From Chloroflexota bacterium (GTDB taxonomy: Bacteria > Chloroflexota > Limnocylindria > QHBO01), in NCBI GenBank assembly GCA_013816405.1, contig JACDEL010000011.1, positions 1-46,805 on the forward strand: 46,805 nt of DNA. The letters are read 5' to 3'. Under the pieces are notes generated by a model. The model was not told the origin of the DNA, made no database searches, and worked only from the letters and a program-made list of their open reading frames with translations. Positions 29,213-38,602 of the stretch are shown one piece after another. The translations under genes and the position numbers were made by a program. The stretch's first letter is position 1; every line of letters starts with the position of its first letter.

Positions 29213-29760
29213 GCGTCATCGCGAGATCGGGTCGAAGCAGGAAGGGCGGCAGGAATGCAGGCAGGTTGGACAGCGGCAGCACGTCCGGGTGCAGGTCGAT
29301 CCCCAGGGTCTCGCGCATGAACCCGCGACGTCGTTCGACACGATCCCAGAGGTCAGGGAAGCCCCGAACCAGGGAATTCCGGAGCGGCGCGTCGGCCAGG
29401 GCGACTCCATCTTCAATGTTCGTCGTGAAGTAGGGTCCCCCGGTGGCCGGGATGATGTCGACCTGCATCACCATCCCGGACCGAAGCTCGGTCGCACTGT
29501 CGCGAGCAACTGGCGAGTTCACCCATTCGTCGAGGTGGAGCTGGTGGCCGGGATTCAGGAAGATCCCAAAGAACGGGTCGCCGAGCCTGCGATCGATGAT
29601 CTCCTGAGACGAGGTGGTCGTATCCTGGCTGGTCCGACCGTTCCCGGAGTCGCTCGACGCGAGCGGGGTAGATCGAGATGGGCAGCTCGGGTGCGACCTC
29701 CGATCGCGGGAAGGTCGGCAGGTCCACGCCAGCCAGGCGGGCCCGGGGCTTCGAGTTCAT
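29202..29760 (-). pseudogene. M24-type (aminopeptidase P-like) peptidase remnant, internally deleted and frameshifted
   Basis: The first 51 codons from ATG 29760 (ISIYPARVERLRER, then GYDHLV) resemble the start of Xaa-Pro/M24-type peptidases. From about 29620 a different frame reads TTSSQEIIDRRLGDPFFGIF, HLDEWVNSP and MVMQVDIIPATGGPYFTTN, like the C-terminal half of the same family, and stops at 29202. The middle, which would carry much of the catalytic domain, is absent. Its ATG overlaps the stop of the upstream gene (ATGA), so the original gene was part of this operon. An assembly error at the junction is the main alternative. Confidence 0.6.
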
Positions 29761-31406
29761 CCCTTCGGGCTCCACGGAACGATCTTGGGCGGGTCGCGCT
29801 GGATCAGCCAGAACCCGTCGGCCGCGGCCTTTAGCCATGGACCGACCTCGCCGTCGGGCCAGGTGACGCGCACGCTCGCCTCGTCGGCCGGCCCGAGGCC
29901 GACATGCATCCAGCCGAGCTGGCCGCCGACGTGTCCCCCGCCGATCGTGCGCTCGCGGGTCATCCGCAGGTCACCTATGCGCATTTCCACCTGTGCGCCG
30001 ATCGCGTCGATGTTGGGGCCGGGCTGCTCCAGGTCGAGCATGACCCAGTGGCCCATCGCTGCTGGCGAGGTTGGCGTGCCAGTACCGACATTGCGCCACA
30101 CAACCGCATCGGTGCCGTAGTTGACGACCACCAGGTCGAGCAGTCCGTCGAGGTTGAGGTCGGCCAGTGAGGCCCCCCGGCCCCGGTCGTAGCGCAGGAT
30201 TCCAGCGGTGTCCGCCGCATTCACGAAGGTGCCGTCCGGCTGGCCGATGAATAGGTCATTCGGGTCGAGGGTCGCGTAATCGACCTGTGCGCCCACATTC
30301 CCCTTCGTGACCAGCAGATCCATGAACCCGTCGTTATTGACATCCGCGAATTCGGGGTGCCATGCGGTGGACGGCAGATGCTGGCCACCGGCGAAGGGCT
30401 GAGCAGAGGTCACGCCGCGCCGCAGGGCGATGTCACGGTAGGTCGGCTGGGCAGCGCCGGCGGTCAGGGTCTGGAGCTTGTTGTCGGCCTGGCTGGTGAG
30501 GTACACCTCGGGGAGTCGGTCGCCGGTGAGGTCCTGGCTCGCGATCCCCATCCCCCAGATCTGCAGCGACACCCAGCCGTCGTCGGCCGTGTATAGGCTC
30601 GGTGGCTCATCGGCTGCCATGCGCCAGAGCTGCTCCATGCCATCGGTGTACCACTCGCGATCGTTGCTCACGCGGAGATCGCGACGCCCCGAGCCGTCCC
30701 AGTCGCTGAAGAGCATCGACAGCGCGCAATAACCCGGCGCCAGCGAGATCGCCGGCCCGTAGGCCGATCGCTGCGGCCCCGGCCGCAGCAGCTCGCTGAC
30801 GTCGCAAGTCGAGCTGCGGACACCGGACGCATCCAGCTCCAGATAGCGTCCGATCGCAAGAGTCGGCAGGCCGGCCGATCCCTCCCAGGTCGCGCTGAAG
30901 GCGGTCGTCAGGCCCTCGTCGGCCGCGAAGCCGAACGCCTCGTTGCTTCGCTCGAAGGAGCAGCCACCGGTTCCGCGCAGCAGCACGTTCTCCCCGGCGC
31001 GCAGGACGGCGAGATCAACCCTGGCATCGCCGTCGATATCGATCGGGTACGCGCCGTTCACGCGATCAAGGTCAGTCGCGGGAGAACTCACGCGCTCGAA
31101 CCGAAGTGGGCCGCCGGTGGCTGAGACATTCCGGAACAGGGCGGCCGGACGCGCACCGCCGGCAAGGTAGAGGTCCGGACGCCGATCCCCATTGCAATCG
31201 AAGACCGCCAAGCCGCCACCGACCTGGAACGTGTCAGGCCCGTCGTACCGATGCGCGAGGCCGGACGCGACCGTATCGTCGACGAATAACGGCGCGCCGC
31301 CCGCCGTCGTCGGGGTGGCGGGGCGAAGAACGACGATCCCGACGACGGCCACGACCGCCACGAGGGCGAGCGCGGCGACCACCAGCAGGGCGGACCGGCG
31401 CCGCAC
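29757..31406 (-). CDS. Exported FG-GAP/VCBS repeat protein with UnbV (ASPIC) domain, CRTAC1-like
   Basis: An N-terminal hydrophobic segment (about 6-28) exports or anchors this 549-residue protein. The body is a beta-propeller of FG-GAP repeats with calcium-loop motifs (DCNGDRRPDLY, DIDGDARVDL, DVNNDGFMDLL, DLNLDGLLDLV). The C-terminal part (about 440-545: GAQVEMRIGDLRMTRE to RVTWPDGE) matches the UnbV/ASPIC domain. Function is unknown; proteins of this class bind surface ligands or partners. GTG 31406 lies 10 bases after the haloperoxidase-like gene, so the two are made together. Confidence 0.85.
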   Translation of the reverse strand: MRRRSALLVVAALALVAVVAVVGIVVLRPATPTTAGGAPLFVDDTVASGLAHRYDGPDTFQVGGGLAVFDCNGDRRPDLYLAGGARPAALFRNVSATGGPLRFERVSSPATDLDRVNGAYPIDIDGDARVDLAVLRAGENVLLRGTGGCSFERSNEAFGFAADEGLTTAFSATWEGSAGLPTLAIGRYLELDASGVRSSTCDVSELLRPGPQRSAYGPAISLAPGYCALSMLFSDWDGSGRRDLRVSNDREWYTDGMEQLWRMAADEPPSLYTADDGWVSLQIWGMGIASQDLTGDRLPEVYLTSQADNKLQTLTAGAAQPTYRDIALRRGVTSAQPFAGGQHLPSTAWHPEFADVNNDGFMDLLVTKGNVGAQVDYATLDPNDLFIGQPDGTFVNAADTAGILRYDRGRGASLADLNLDGLLDLVVVNYGTDAVVWRNVGTGTPTSPAAMGHWVMLDLEQPGPNIDAIGAQVEMRIGDLRMTRERTIGGGHVGGQLGWMHVGLGPADEASVRVTWPDGEVGPWLKAAADGFWLIQRDPPKIVPWSPKG

Positions 31407-31416
31407 CCGCGGGCGG

Positions 31417-33300
31417 TCAGGGGGTGGCGGAGCCGTCGTAGTACTTCTCCGCCAGCGCCCACGCCTCCTTGCCGCATTGAGCGCCGAGCACCCGGCCGTT
31501 GAAGTCGTCGGCCGGGATGTGGATCCCGCCGAAGAGCCGGGAGATTCCCGCCTGGTCGGCTGCGTCGTAGTAGGTCGCCCATTCCAGGGTTACGTCCTCG
31601 GTCGGTCCAGCCTCGACCTTGAGCGCTCCTGCCGAAGTCGTCCAGGACGAGGAGCCGCCGGGGAAGTACTCACTGCCGGTGAGGCCGGTGAGCACCTCGG
31701 CGGCGGCGCGGCTGAAGGTGCTGTGCCCCGAGGTGTACCCCGGGAAGGACGGCGTCACGAAGGTCGGGACCTGGTACGGGATCCAGTCCACCGCAAGGAT
31801 CCAGCCGACGCCCGAGGTTTCGGTCTTGGGATCGGCCGGGTTCCCCTGCCACCCCCGAATCGCGAGCTCGCCCTCGTGGCCGGCGAGGGACGCGTGGCGG
31901 CCACCCGGCGCGGTCGTCTCTGCGGTCACCAGCTCGACCAGGCCCGGCACCAGCGGCAGGCCCTCGCCGTTGTAGGCAGATCCTGTCGGGTCGCTCGACT
32001 GCCCCAGGCCACCGAGATAGCGGATCATCGAGATCGGGCGAACGGAGTCGTAATGGCCCTTCAGTCCCCAGGCGGCGATCGCGGCGTCGTGGACCGCGCC
32101 ATTCAGCGCGAGGTAGAGCTTGACGTCCCACTGCAGCCGGTCCAGCCGCGGGCCGGCTCCGCCGAGCCGCAGGTCCGGGTCGAGCTCGTCGCTGACCGAG
32201 TTGGCGATGACGTTCCAATGGCCGGGAGGCGTCTCGGACTTCGGTCCATCGGCCCAGAACTCCGTCAAGGCCCGCGCGAAGTCGCCCGTCTTGACCACCT
32301 CGGCCGGATACGGTTCGCCGGTCACTGGGTTGACCGGATGCCCCTTCCCGTCATTGGTGCCCAGGTCGTTTCGGCCGAAGGCGCCCGGGGAGATGTCGAT
32401 CCTTTCTCCCGACGAGGGGTCGAGTGCGCTGCTGTAGCGGATGATGTCGACGGCGGCATCCTTGTAGGCCTGGTCGGTGGCCGTGCCGAGCATGGGTGGC
32501 GGGCCTAGATCGATCGGCACACCCTCGCCGCTGGCCGGCGGAAGCGCGAAGCTCGTCACATGGCCCCAGTGCGGAGCGATCGCCTGCTGCACGCCATTTT
32601 CGATCGGGATGCCGTTCTGCGAGACCATGTGCGCGAGCTGGAGGGGCTGCCAGCGGTTCGGGTCCGTCATCGTCGTTCCGGACTCAGCCACCACCAGCGG
32701 CGGGTTGACCGGTGCGTAGTCCGTCGCCGCGTAGCCATTCGCCTGGTTCGAGCCGTCCTTCAGCGCGGTCTCCGTGATCGCCTTTGCGATCCGATTCCCG
32801 ATCGCCGCCGGCGAGTCGCCCGCGGTCGTCGTGACCTCCAGCGGGTAGCAGAGGCTGTCCATCACGTCGGCGAACTCGGAGAGCGAGTCCGAACCGTTGA
32901 CTGCCTTGATGTAACGGGACGACAGGATCCGATACGCCGCGTAGCTGATCGATTCGTTCCGTGCCGCGCTGACGTCGGGTGAGTTGTGCTTCTCCTTGAC
33001 GAAGTAGCCGTCGGCGGTCCGGTCGTAGGTCGCCCAGGCATCCCACATGGCGGTGGACAGATGGAAGAGGTTCCGCGCGTGAACCGCGGGATTGGGTAGC
33101 GCGCGTCGGACGGCGTCGAGGAGCGCCTCGTCCCAGCGACGGGCGACGCTCCACTCCGGGTGATTCGCCGCCGGGGGGCAATCGGGCGTCGCGTCCCACG
33201 GCCGCACGACGGCCGAGTAGCCGGCGACACTCAGGACCGCGCCGATGGCCACGACGACCGCCACGACGCGGTAGCGCGACGGCATCGGCCTCTCTTCCAT
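31417..33300 (-). CDS. Exported vanadium-dependent haloperoxidase / PAP2-type protein
   Basis: From ATG 33300 the product has 627 residues with an N-terminal signal or anchor (VVAVVVAIGAVLSVAGYSA). All three vanadate/phosphate-binding motifs of the superfamily are present: K-x6-RP (K414, R421-P422), TSGH with H526, and SR-x5-H-x3-D (R588, H594, D598). It could oxidise halides with peroxide or act as an acid phosphatase; sequence alone does not decide. A -10 box ends 8 bases above ATG 33300, implying an almost leaderless mRNA; ATG 33285 with AGAGG upstream is the alternative start. Two-gene unit with the FG-GAP protein. Confidence 0.85.
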   Translation of the reverse strand: MEERPMPSRYRVVAVVVAIGAVLSVAGYSAVVRPWDATPDCPPAANHPEWSVARRWDEALLDAVRRALPNPAVHARNLFHLSTAMWDAWATYDRTADGYFVKEKHNSPDVSAARNESISYAAYRILSSRYIKAVNGSDSLSEFADVMDSLCYPLEVTTTAGDSPAAIGNRIAKAITETALKDGSNQANGYAATDYAPVNPPLVVAESGTTMTDPNRWQPLQLAHMVSQNGIPIENGVQQAIAPHWGHVTSFALPPASGEGVPIDLGPPPMLGTATDQAYKDAAVDIIRYSSALDPSSGERIDISPGAFGRNDLGTNDGKGHPVNPVTGEPYPAEVVKTGDFARALTEFWADGPKSETPPGHWNVIANSVSDELDPDLRLGGAGPRLDRLQWDVKLYLALNGAVHDAAIAAWGLKGHYDSVRPISMIRYLGGLGQSSDPTGSAYNGEGLPLVPGLVELVTAETTAPGGRHASLAGHEGELAIRGWQGNPADPKTETSGVGWILAVDWIPYQVPTFVTPSFPGYTSGHSTFSRAAAEVLTGLTGSEYFPGGSSSWTTSAGALKVEAGPTEDVTLEWATYYDAADQAGISRLFGGIHIPADDFNGRVLGAQCGKEAWALAEKYYDGSATP

Positions 33301-33307
33301 CCGCGGG

Positions 33308-33313
33308 AGTCTA
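33308..33313 (-). promoter_or_regulatory. -10 box of the haloperoxidase gene (leaderless start)
   Basis: TAGACT on the minus strand, 7 bases before ATG 33300. It overlaps the last codons of the upstream oxidoreductase gene. No clear -35 is visible. Confidence 0.45.
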
Positions 33314-34315
33314 GCCGCGCTGCGACGATCGGCGAGCATCGGCCTCGACCAGTCGCTCCATCACACGCAGGTTGGCGACTGCATCGGCAGGGGGAACCGG
33401 CGGTGGCCCACCCGCCAGCACCGCCGCGGCAAAGTGCTCGGCCTCGACGCTGTAGGGATCCGCCGGATCGAAGGTGAGGCGCTCGGTCGCGGGATTGACC
33501 GGCGGGTCACCTCCGCTCGTCAGGAAGACGTGCGTCGGCCGATCCGGGGGGATGTTGAAGGGGATCTCGATCGAAATGCGGCCCTCGGTCCCATAGATGT
33601 CGACGCGCTGGTCATCCTCCGCGCGCGTCGAGCAGGTGAAGGTCGATACCCCGTCATCGAACTCCAGGATGCCAGTGGTGAGGATATCGACGCCGGTCTC
33701 CGGATCGCGGACGAGGGAGCCCTGAACGCCCACCGGCTCGCGGCCGAACAGGAGCCGCGACAGGTTGACGCAGTAGCAGCCGACGTCGAAGAGGGCCCCG
33801 CCCCCGTAGTCGCGGATGTTGCGGATGTTGGTCGGGTCGTCATTGAAATAGGAGAACCAGCTCTGCACGGCCACCAGGCGGCCGACCCGGCCAGACCCCA
33901 CCAGGTCACGAACCGCGACCCATGAGGGGTGGAGCCGATACATGAACGCCTCCATCAGCAGGACCTGACTGGCTTCGGCGGCGGCGACCATCACTTCAGC
34001 GTCTCTCGACGTGAGGGCGAGCGGCTTCTCGCACAGGACGTGCTTGCCGGCGCGGACGGCAGCGATCGTCCACTCGGCGTGCAGGTGGTTCGGGAGCGGG
34101 ATGTAGATCGCGTCGACGTCGGGATCGGCAAGCAGCGCCTCGTATGAGCCGTGCGCCTGCGGGATGTCCAGTTCGGCCGCCACGTCCCGCGCGTTGTCCA
34201 GGTCGCGGGATGCAATCGCAACCACGCTGCATCCCCGTGCGCCCTGGATCCCGGGGATCACCTTGGTACGGGCGATGTTCGCTGTCGACAGGATTCCCCA
34301 TCGAAGGTCGGTCAT
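33311..34315 (-). CDS. Gfo/Idh/MocA family NAD(P)-dependent sugar dehydrogenase
   Basis: A 334-residue oxidoreductase with an N-terminal Rossmann fold (WGILSTANIARTKVIPGI) and the family EKP motif with its catalytic-region lysine (E96-K97-P98). The C-terminal beta-sheet domain includes GGGALFDVGCYCVNLSRLLFG. The overall pattern resembles D-xylose 1-dehydrogenase (NADP) and related aldose dehydrogenases, and the xylose operon next door fits that, but this is inference. It follows the SDR gene by 8 bases on the same strand. Confidence 0.8.
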   Translation of the reverse strand: MTDLRWGILSTANIARTKVIPGIQGARGCSVVAIASRDLDNARDVAAELDIPQAHGSYEALLADPDVDAIYIPLPNHLHAEWTIAAVRAGKHVLCEKPLALTSRDAEVMVAAAEASQVLLMEAFMYRLHPSWVAVRDLVGSGRVGRLVAVQSWFSYFNDDPTNIRNIRDYGGGALFDVGCYCVNLSRLLFGREPVGVQGSLVRDPETGVDILTTGILEFDDGVSTFTCSTRAEDDQRVDIYGTEGRISIEIPFNIPPDRPTHVFLTSGGDPPVNPATERLTFDPADPYSVEAEHFAAAVLAGGPPPVPPADAVANLRVMERLVEADARRSSQRG

Positions 34316-34323
34316 CGGCCGAT

Positions 34324-35031
34324 TCAGCCCCAGGACGGTTCGCTGACCGGGCGGAATGCGATCTCCAGGATCCGATGATTCCGAGGACGGGTGACGACGA
34401 AGATGACCGCCTGGGCGACGTCGTCGGGCGACATCATGCCGGCGAGCTGTGGCATGTCAGGGCTGCGCCCGTGTCCCATCGCGAAGTCCGTCGCAACGCC
34501 TCCGGGGCAGATGCTGGTGCATCGCACACCCTGCTCCCGCAACTCGTGGTCGAGCGCACTGGTCATGCCGACCTGAGCGAACTTCGAGGCGCAGTAGGCA
34601 ACCTCGTAGGGGAGGCCGCGCCGGCCCGCCTCGCTGGCGATAGTCACGATGTCGGCGGCATCGCTCTTGAGCAGCTCCGGCAGGGCGGCCCGCACCGCGT
34701 ACAGCGCGCCCTTCACGTTGACCTCGATCATCTCCTCGAGGTCTTCGGCCGGCAGGTCGAGGAATGGCCCGTAGGCGCCGACCCCGGCATTGACCACCAG
34801 GATGTCGAGCTTTCCGAAGCGCTGCACCGTGGCGCGGACCATCGCCTCCAGGGACGATGGATCACGGACGTCGCACGCCTGAGCGAGCGCGCCCTCGATG
34901 CCGGGGTTGTCACCGGTGCGGGATGCCAGCGCGACATGTGCCCCCGCCTCGGCCAGCCCGCGCCCCGTCGCGGCGCCGATTCCTCGGCTCGCGCCGGTGA
35001 CCAGGGCGACCCTGCCCTGCAGCATGCTCAT
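34324..35031 (-). CDS. Short-chain dehydrogenase/reductase
   Basis: A 235-residue classical SDR: cofactor motif TGASRGIG (12-19), NAG near 81-83 and catalytic S133, Y146, K150 (YCASK). The substrate is unknown. ATG 35031 has GAGGT 7 bases upstream, which rules out the longer in-frame form beginning at 35127. It is divergent from xylF and pairs with the Gfo/Idh gene in a probable two-gene unit, possibly for oxidising sugars or alcohols. Confidence 0.85.
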   Translation of the reverse strand: MSMLQGRVALVTGASRGIGAATGRGLAEAGAHVALASRTGDNPGIEGALAQACDVRDPSSLEAMVRATVQRFGKLDILVVNAGVGAYGPFLDLPAEDLEEMIEVNVKGALYAVRAALPELLKSDAADIVTIASEAGRRGLPYEVAYCASKFAQVGMTSALDHELREQGVRCTSICPGGVATDFAMGHGRSPDMPQLAGMMSPDDVAQAVIFVVTRPRNHRILEIAFRPVSEPSWG

Positions 35032-35099
35032 GTGAGACACCTCGAGTGGCCGCCAGGCTGTCCGTGAGTTCTGTCTTGACGTCACGGCGCCGATGCACG

Positions 35100-35127
35100 A
35101 GCCTAGCACAGGCATTTCCCCCCTCAA
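35100..35127 (-). promoter_or_regulatory. Candidate promoter of the SDR-Gfo/Idh unit
   Basis: Minus strand TTGAGG (35127-35122), 16-base spacer, TAGGCT (35105-35100), about 60 bases before the SDR start. The divergent xylF promoter in the same gap could not be recognised. Confidence 0.45.
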
Positions 35128-35227
35128 TTCCCGGCGGGCTGAGCCGCGCCATCAGTCGAGGGGGTGGTAGCCTACGTCGATTCAACCCGAGCGACCTTGG
35201 GACCTGCTGAAGGAGGAGTAGACCTAC

Positions 35228-36364
35228 ATGCTATTGCGCAGAATGGCGGCAATCACCGCCGTGGCCGCGGTGATCCTCGCGGCCTGTTCCACCCCTGGGA
35301 CGAGCGGCTCGGCCAGTGGCTCGTCCGGCGCCAGCGCCGGCGGCGAGGGTTGCGTCGTGGGAGTCTCGTGGAACGACTACGACCAGGAGCGCTGGAAGAA
35401 GGCCGACGAGCCCGCGATCAAGGGCGCGGTCGAGGCCGCCGGCGGGTCCTATATCAAGACCGATGCGCGTGACAGCTCCGAGCAGCAGATTACCGACATC
35501 GACTCGCTCATCAACCAGGGCGCCGGAGCGCTGATCATCCTGGCCAAGGACGCCGATGCGATCAAGCCAGCGGTGACCAAGGCGCTCGACGAGGGCATCC
35601 CGGTCATCGCCTACGACCGCCTGATCGAGGACTCCGGGACCTTCTACATCACTTTCGACAACAAGAAGGTCGGCTTCATCATCGCCCAGACGATCATGGG
35701 CTTGGTCCCCGAGGGCAACTACGCGATCATCAAGGGTGACGCCGGCGACGCCAATGCGCAGTTCCTGCGAGACGGCATGACCGAGGCCGGCATCCCCGCG
35801 CTCGACGACACCAGCGGCAAGATCCACGTCGTCTTCGAGCAGAACACCGCCAGCTGGGACACCGAGGGTGCCAAGAACAACATGGAGGCGGCGCTCAACT
35901 CGACGACCCCGGTCAATGACATCCAGGCGGTCCTCTCCGAGAACGACGGGATGGCGACCGGTGCCGTCCAGGCCCTCGAGGCGGTTGGCGTCGATGCCGC
36001 GGTCGGCGGCCAGGACGGCGACGCAGCCGCCCTGAACCGTGTGGCCCTCGGCACGCAGGCCGTCTCCGTCTGGAAGAACGCGTTCGCCCTCGGCCAGACC
36101 GCGGGCGACATTGCCACGCAGCTGTGCGGCGGCACTGCCCTCAAGGACGCGAAGGCACCGGCCGATCTTCCTGAAGGTGCGGCGCCCGCCAGCGTGGACG
36201 CAGTTGACTTCACGACGCCGGGTGGCAACACCGTCTCCTCCATCACCCTCGCCCCGACCCCGATCACCAAGGACAACCTGGACGTGGTGATCGACTCCGG
36301 CTGGGTGACCAAGGATGTCGTCTGCGCCGGCGTGACTGCAGGCAGCGTTACCGCCTGCCCCTGA
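35228..36364 (+). CDS. xylF: D-xylose ABC transporter substrate-binding lipoprotein
   Basis: Extracytoplasmic sugar receptor of the periplasmic-binding-protein type I class. The 378-residue precursor has a lipoprotein signal with lipobox LAAC (C20), then a Ser/Gly-rich linker and a binding fold with VVGVSWNDYDQERWKKADEP, DSLINQGAGALIILAKDADA and VIAYDRLIED, characteristic of XylF-type proteins. AAGGAGGAG lies 9 bases upstream of the ATG. It is first in xylF-xylH-xylG, separated from xylH by a strong stem-loop. XylF is preferred over other pentose receptors because xylA and xylB are adjacent. Confidence 0.9.
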   Translation: MLLRRMAAITAVAAVILAACSTPGTSGSASGSSGASAGGEGCVVGVSWNDYDQERWKKADEPAIKGAVEAAGGSYIKTDARDSSEQQITDIDSLINQGAGALIILAKDADAIKPAVTKALDEGIPVIAYDRLIEDSGTFYITFDNKKVGFIIAQTIMGLVPEGNYAIIKGDAGDANAQFLRDGMTEAGIPALDDTSGKIHVVFEQNTASWDTEGAKNNMEAALNSTTPVNDIQAVLSENDGMATGAVQALEAVGVDAAVGGQDGDAAALNRVALGTQAVSVWKNAFALGQTAGDIATQLCGGTALKDAKAPADLPEGAAPASVDAVDFTTPGGNTVSSITLAPTPITKDNLDVVIDSGWVTKDVVCAGVTAGSVTACP

Positions 36365-36397
36365 TCGCCGATCGGTCTAGTTTCGGAACATAGTTCG

Positions 36398-36427
36398 ACT
36401 GGCGGTCCCGTCCTCGGGGCCGCCAGT
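36398..36427 (+). promoter_or_regulatory. Intercistronic stem-loop between xylF and xylH
   Basis: 13-bp stem (36398-36410 with 36415-36427, one G-U pair) around UCCU. No U-run follows (CGCTATC), so it is unlikely to be a full terminator. It may protect the 3' end of xylF mRNA, as seen in other transporter operons where the binding protein is made in excess. Confidence 0.6.
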
Positions 36428-36456
36428 CGCTATCTGACGGAAGGGAGTCGGCGCTG

Positions 36457-37788
36457 ATGGCTGGAACAGCCGGGACGGCGACCGGTCAGGCCGCGGGATC
36501 CCCTCTCGGGATGCCGGCGCGGGCCTGGACGAAGATCACCGATGGCATCCGCGCGACGGAGGTCGATGTCCGCCTGTTCGGCATGGTCCTCGCCCTGGCG
36601 GCCATCCTCCTCGGCTTCGGCGTCGCCACCGGCGGCAAGTTCCTTGAGCCGGTCAACCTGCTGACGCTGTCCGTGCAGGCAGCATCGGTGGCCGTCATCG
36701 CCACCGGCATGGTCTTGGTGATCGTCTCTCGCAACATCGACCTCTCGGTCGGCTCGGTGGTCGGCCTGATCGCCATGGTCTACGCCGTGCTGATGCACGA
36801 GGTGTATCCCGGGACGATCGGGGTGGACACGGCTTACGGCTGGATCCTGGCCCTCGCCGCAGGGCTGACCCTTGGCGCCATCATCGGTGCGCTCCAGGGA
36901 TTCATCATCGCGTACATCGGCGTCCCGTCATTCATCGTGACGCTGGGAGGGCTGCTCGCCTTCCGCGGGCTCGTGTGGGTCGTCAGCGGGGGCTCGACCC
37001 AGGCCCCTGATGACAAGCAGTTCGTGGTCCTGGGGGGTGGTCCGCAGGGCTCGCTGGGCGGCCCGCTGAGCTGGGCCTTCGGCATCGCCATCTGCGTGGT
37101 GGTCGTCGGCCTCCTGGTTTACGCCCGCCGCCAACGACATCGGTTCGGGTTCCCCGTCCGACCGCTGTGGGCCGAGGGGCTGATCGGCGCCGTCATCATC
37201 TTCGTCACGCTCGGCGGGGTGGCGATCGCCAACAGCTACAAATGGCCGAAGGGCCTGGCCAACCGGTATGCGATCGAGCACGGCATCAATGCCCCGCCGG
37301 GTGGCCTGGTGATCGACTCGGGCATCCCGATCCCGGTCGTGATCGTGATGGGGGTCACCATCGTCCTGACCTTCCTGGCCACGCGACGCCGGTTCGGCCG
37401 CTACGTCTTCGCCATCGGCGGTAATCCCGAGGCAGCCGAGCTGGGTGGCATCAACACCCGCTGGATCATCATGAAGACGTACATCCTGATGGGGGTCCTG
37501 TGCGCCATCAGCGCCGCAATTGCATCGGCCCGCATCAACGGTGCGACGCTGGACATCGGCGAGGGCTACGAGCTGTACGTCATCGCGGCCGCCGTGATCG
37601 GGGGAACCTCGTTCGCCGGCGGCATCGGCAGCGTCTCCGGGGCCGTCCTCGGCGCCCTGGTCATGTATTCCCTCAAGTACGGCCTCAGCTTCCTGGGGCT
37701 GAACTCGCCGATCCAGAACATCGTGGCCGGCATCGTCTTGGTCGTCGCGGTCGGGTTCGACACCTACAACCGGAGGCGTGCGCGATGA
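36457..37788 (+). CDS. xylH: D-xylose ABC transporter permease
   Basis: Inner-membrane channel subunit of the CUT2 class, 443 residues with about ten membrane segments. Family features: [12 protein letters not shown], the EAA-like region with [16 protein letters not shown] and [20 protein letters not shown] near the C-terminus. It is longer than E. coli XylH, with an insertion between segments near residues 225-295. GGGAG lies 9 bases upstream of the ATG. Its stop overlaps the xylG start (ATGA). Confidence 0.9.
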   Translation: MAGTAGTATGQAAGSPLGMPARAWTKITDGIRATEVDVRLFGMVLALAAILLGFGVATGGKFLEPVNLLTLSVQAASVAVIATGMVLVIVSRNIDLSVGSVVGLIAMVYAVLMHEVYPGTIGVDTAYGWILALAAGLTLGAIIGALQGFIIAYIGVPSFIVTLGGLLAFRGLVWVVSGGSTQAPDDKQFVVLGGGPQGSLGGPLSWAFGIAICVVVVGLLVYARRQRHRFGFPVRPLWAEGLIGAVIIFVTLGGVAIANSYKWPKGLANRYAIEHGINAPPGGLVIDSGIPIPVVIVMGVTIVLTFLATRRRFGRYVFAIGGNPEAAELGGINTRWIIMKTYILMGVLCAISAAIASARINGATLDIGEGYELYVIAAAVIGGTSFAGGIGSVSGAVLGALVMYSLKYGLSFLGLNSPIQNIVAGIVLVVAVGFDTYNRRRAR

Positions 37789-38585
37789 CAACCGAGACAC
37801 GATCCGACACGGGAGCCACGCTGGTCGAGATGCGGGACATCTCGGTCGCCTTCGGCGGCGTCCACGCCGTCGAGAAGGTGACCGTCACCCTCCACGCGGG
37901 TGAGGTGCTCGGCATCGTCGGAGGCAACGGCGCCGGCAAATCCACGCTGATGCGGTCCCTCTCCGGCGCCCGCCCGCCCGACTCGGGCGAGATCCTGATC
38001 GCCGGCCAGAAGGTCAGCATCACCAACCCGCGCGACGCCAAGGCGCTCGGGATCGAGACGATCTATCAGACCCTGGCGCTGGCCGACAACATCGACGCGC
38101 CGGCGAACCTCTTCCTGGGCCGCGAGCTAACGACCGGCCTGGGCATCCTCGACGACTCGGCGATGGAGGATGCCACACGCAAGGTGATGGGCCGCCTGAA
38201 CCCCAACTTCAAGCGCTTCAAGGCGCCCGTCAGAAACCTCTCAGGTGGGCAGCGGCAGTCGGTGGCAATCGCTCGAGCGGTCCACTTCAACGCCCGGATC
38301 CTGATCATGGACGAGCCCACCGCGGCACTCGGCCCGGCCGAAACCAACCAGGTTCGGGACCTGATTCGTCAGCTTCGTAGCGACGGACTCGGCATCTTCC
38401 TGATCAGCCACGACATCCACGACGTTTTCGACCTGTCCGACCGGATCAGCGTCATGTACCACGGCAAGGTCGTGGACACCGTCGCCCGCGAAGAGACGAG
38501 CGTCGACGACGTGCTGGCCATGATCATCCTGGGCAAGACGCCCGCTGACGCCAGCAAGGACGAGCTCAAGCCGCTCATCCGCTAG
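37785..38585 (+). CDS. xylG: D-xylose ABC transporter ATP-binding protein (single domain)
   Basis: ATPase driving the transporter. 266 residues hold one complete nucleotide-binding domain: Walker [10 protein letters not shown] (46-54), Q95, signature LSGGQ (152-156), Walker B ILIMDEP (172-178) and the switch H209. E. coli XylG carries two such domains in one chain; here one domain is encoded, so a homodimer is expected. GGAGG lies 8 bases upstream. It converges on xylB with a 17-base gap and no clear terminator. Confidence 0.92.
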   Translation: MTTETRSDTGATLVEMRDISVAFGGVHAVEKVTVTLHAGEVLGIVGGNGAGKSTLMRSLSGARPPDSGEILIAGQKVSITNPRDAKALGIETIYQTLALADNIDAPANLFLGRELTTGLGILDDSAMEDATRKVMGRLNPNFKRFKAPVRNLSGGQRQSVAIARAVHFNARILIMDEPTAALGPAETNQVRDLIRQLRSDGLGIFLISHDIHDVFDLSDRISVMYHGKVVDTVAREETSVDDVLAMIILGKTPADASKDELKPLIR

Positions 38586-38602
38586 CCTCGAGGGCAGCGC
38601 CT

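Noticed and set aside
35070-35110. TTGACG as the xylF promoter -35
   Set aside because: The only TAnnnT-like box downstream is 22 bases away, too far for a standard promoter.
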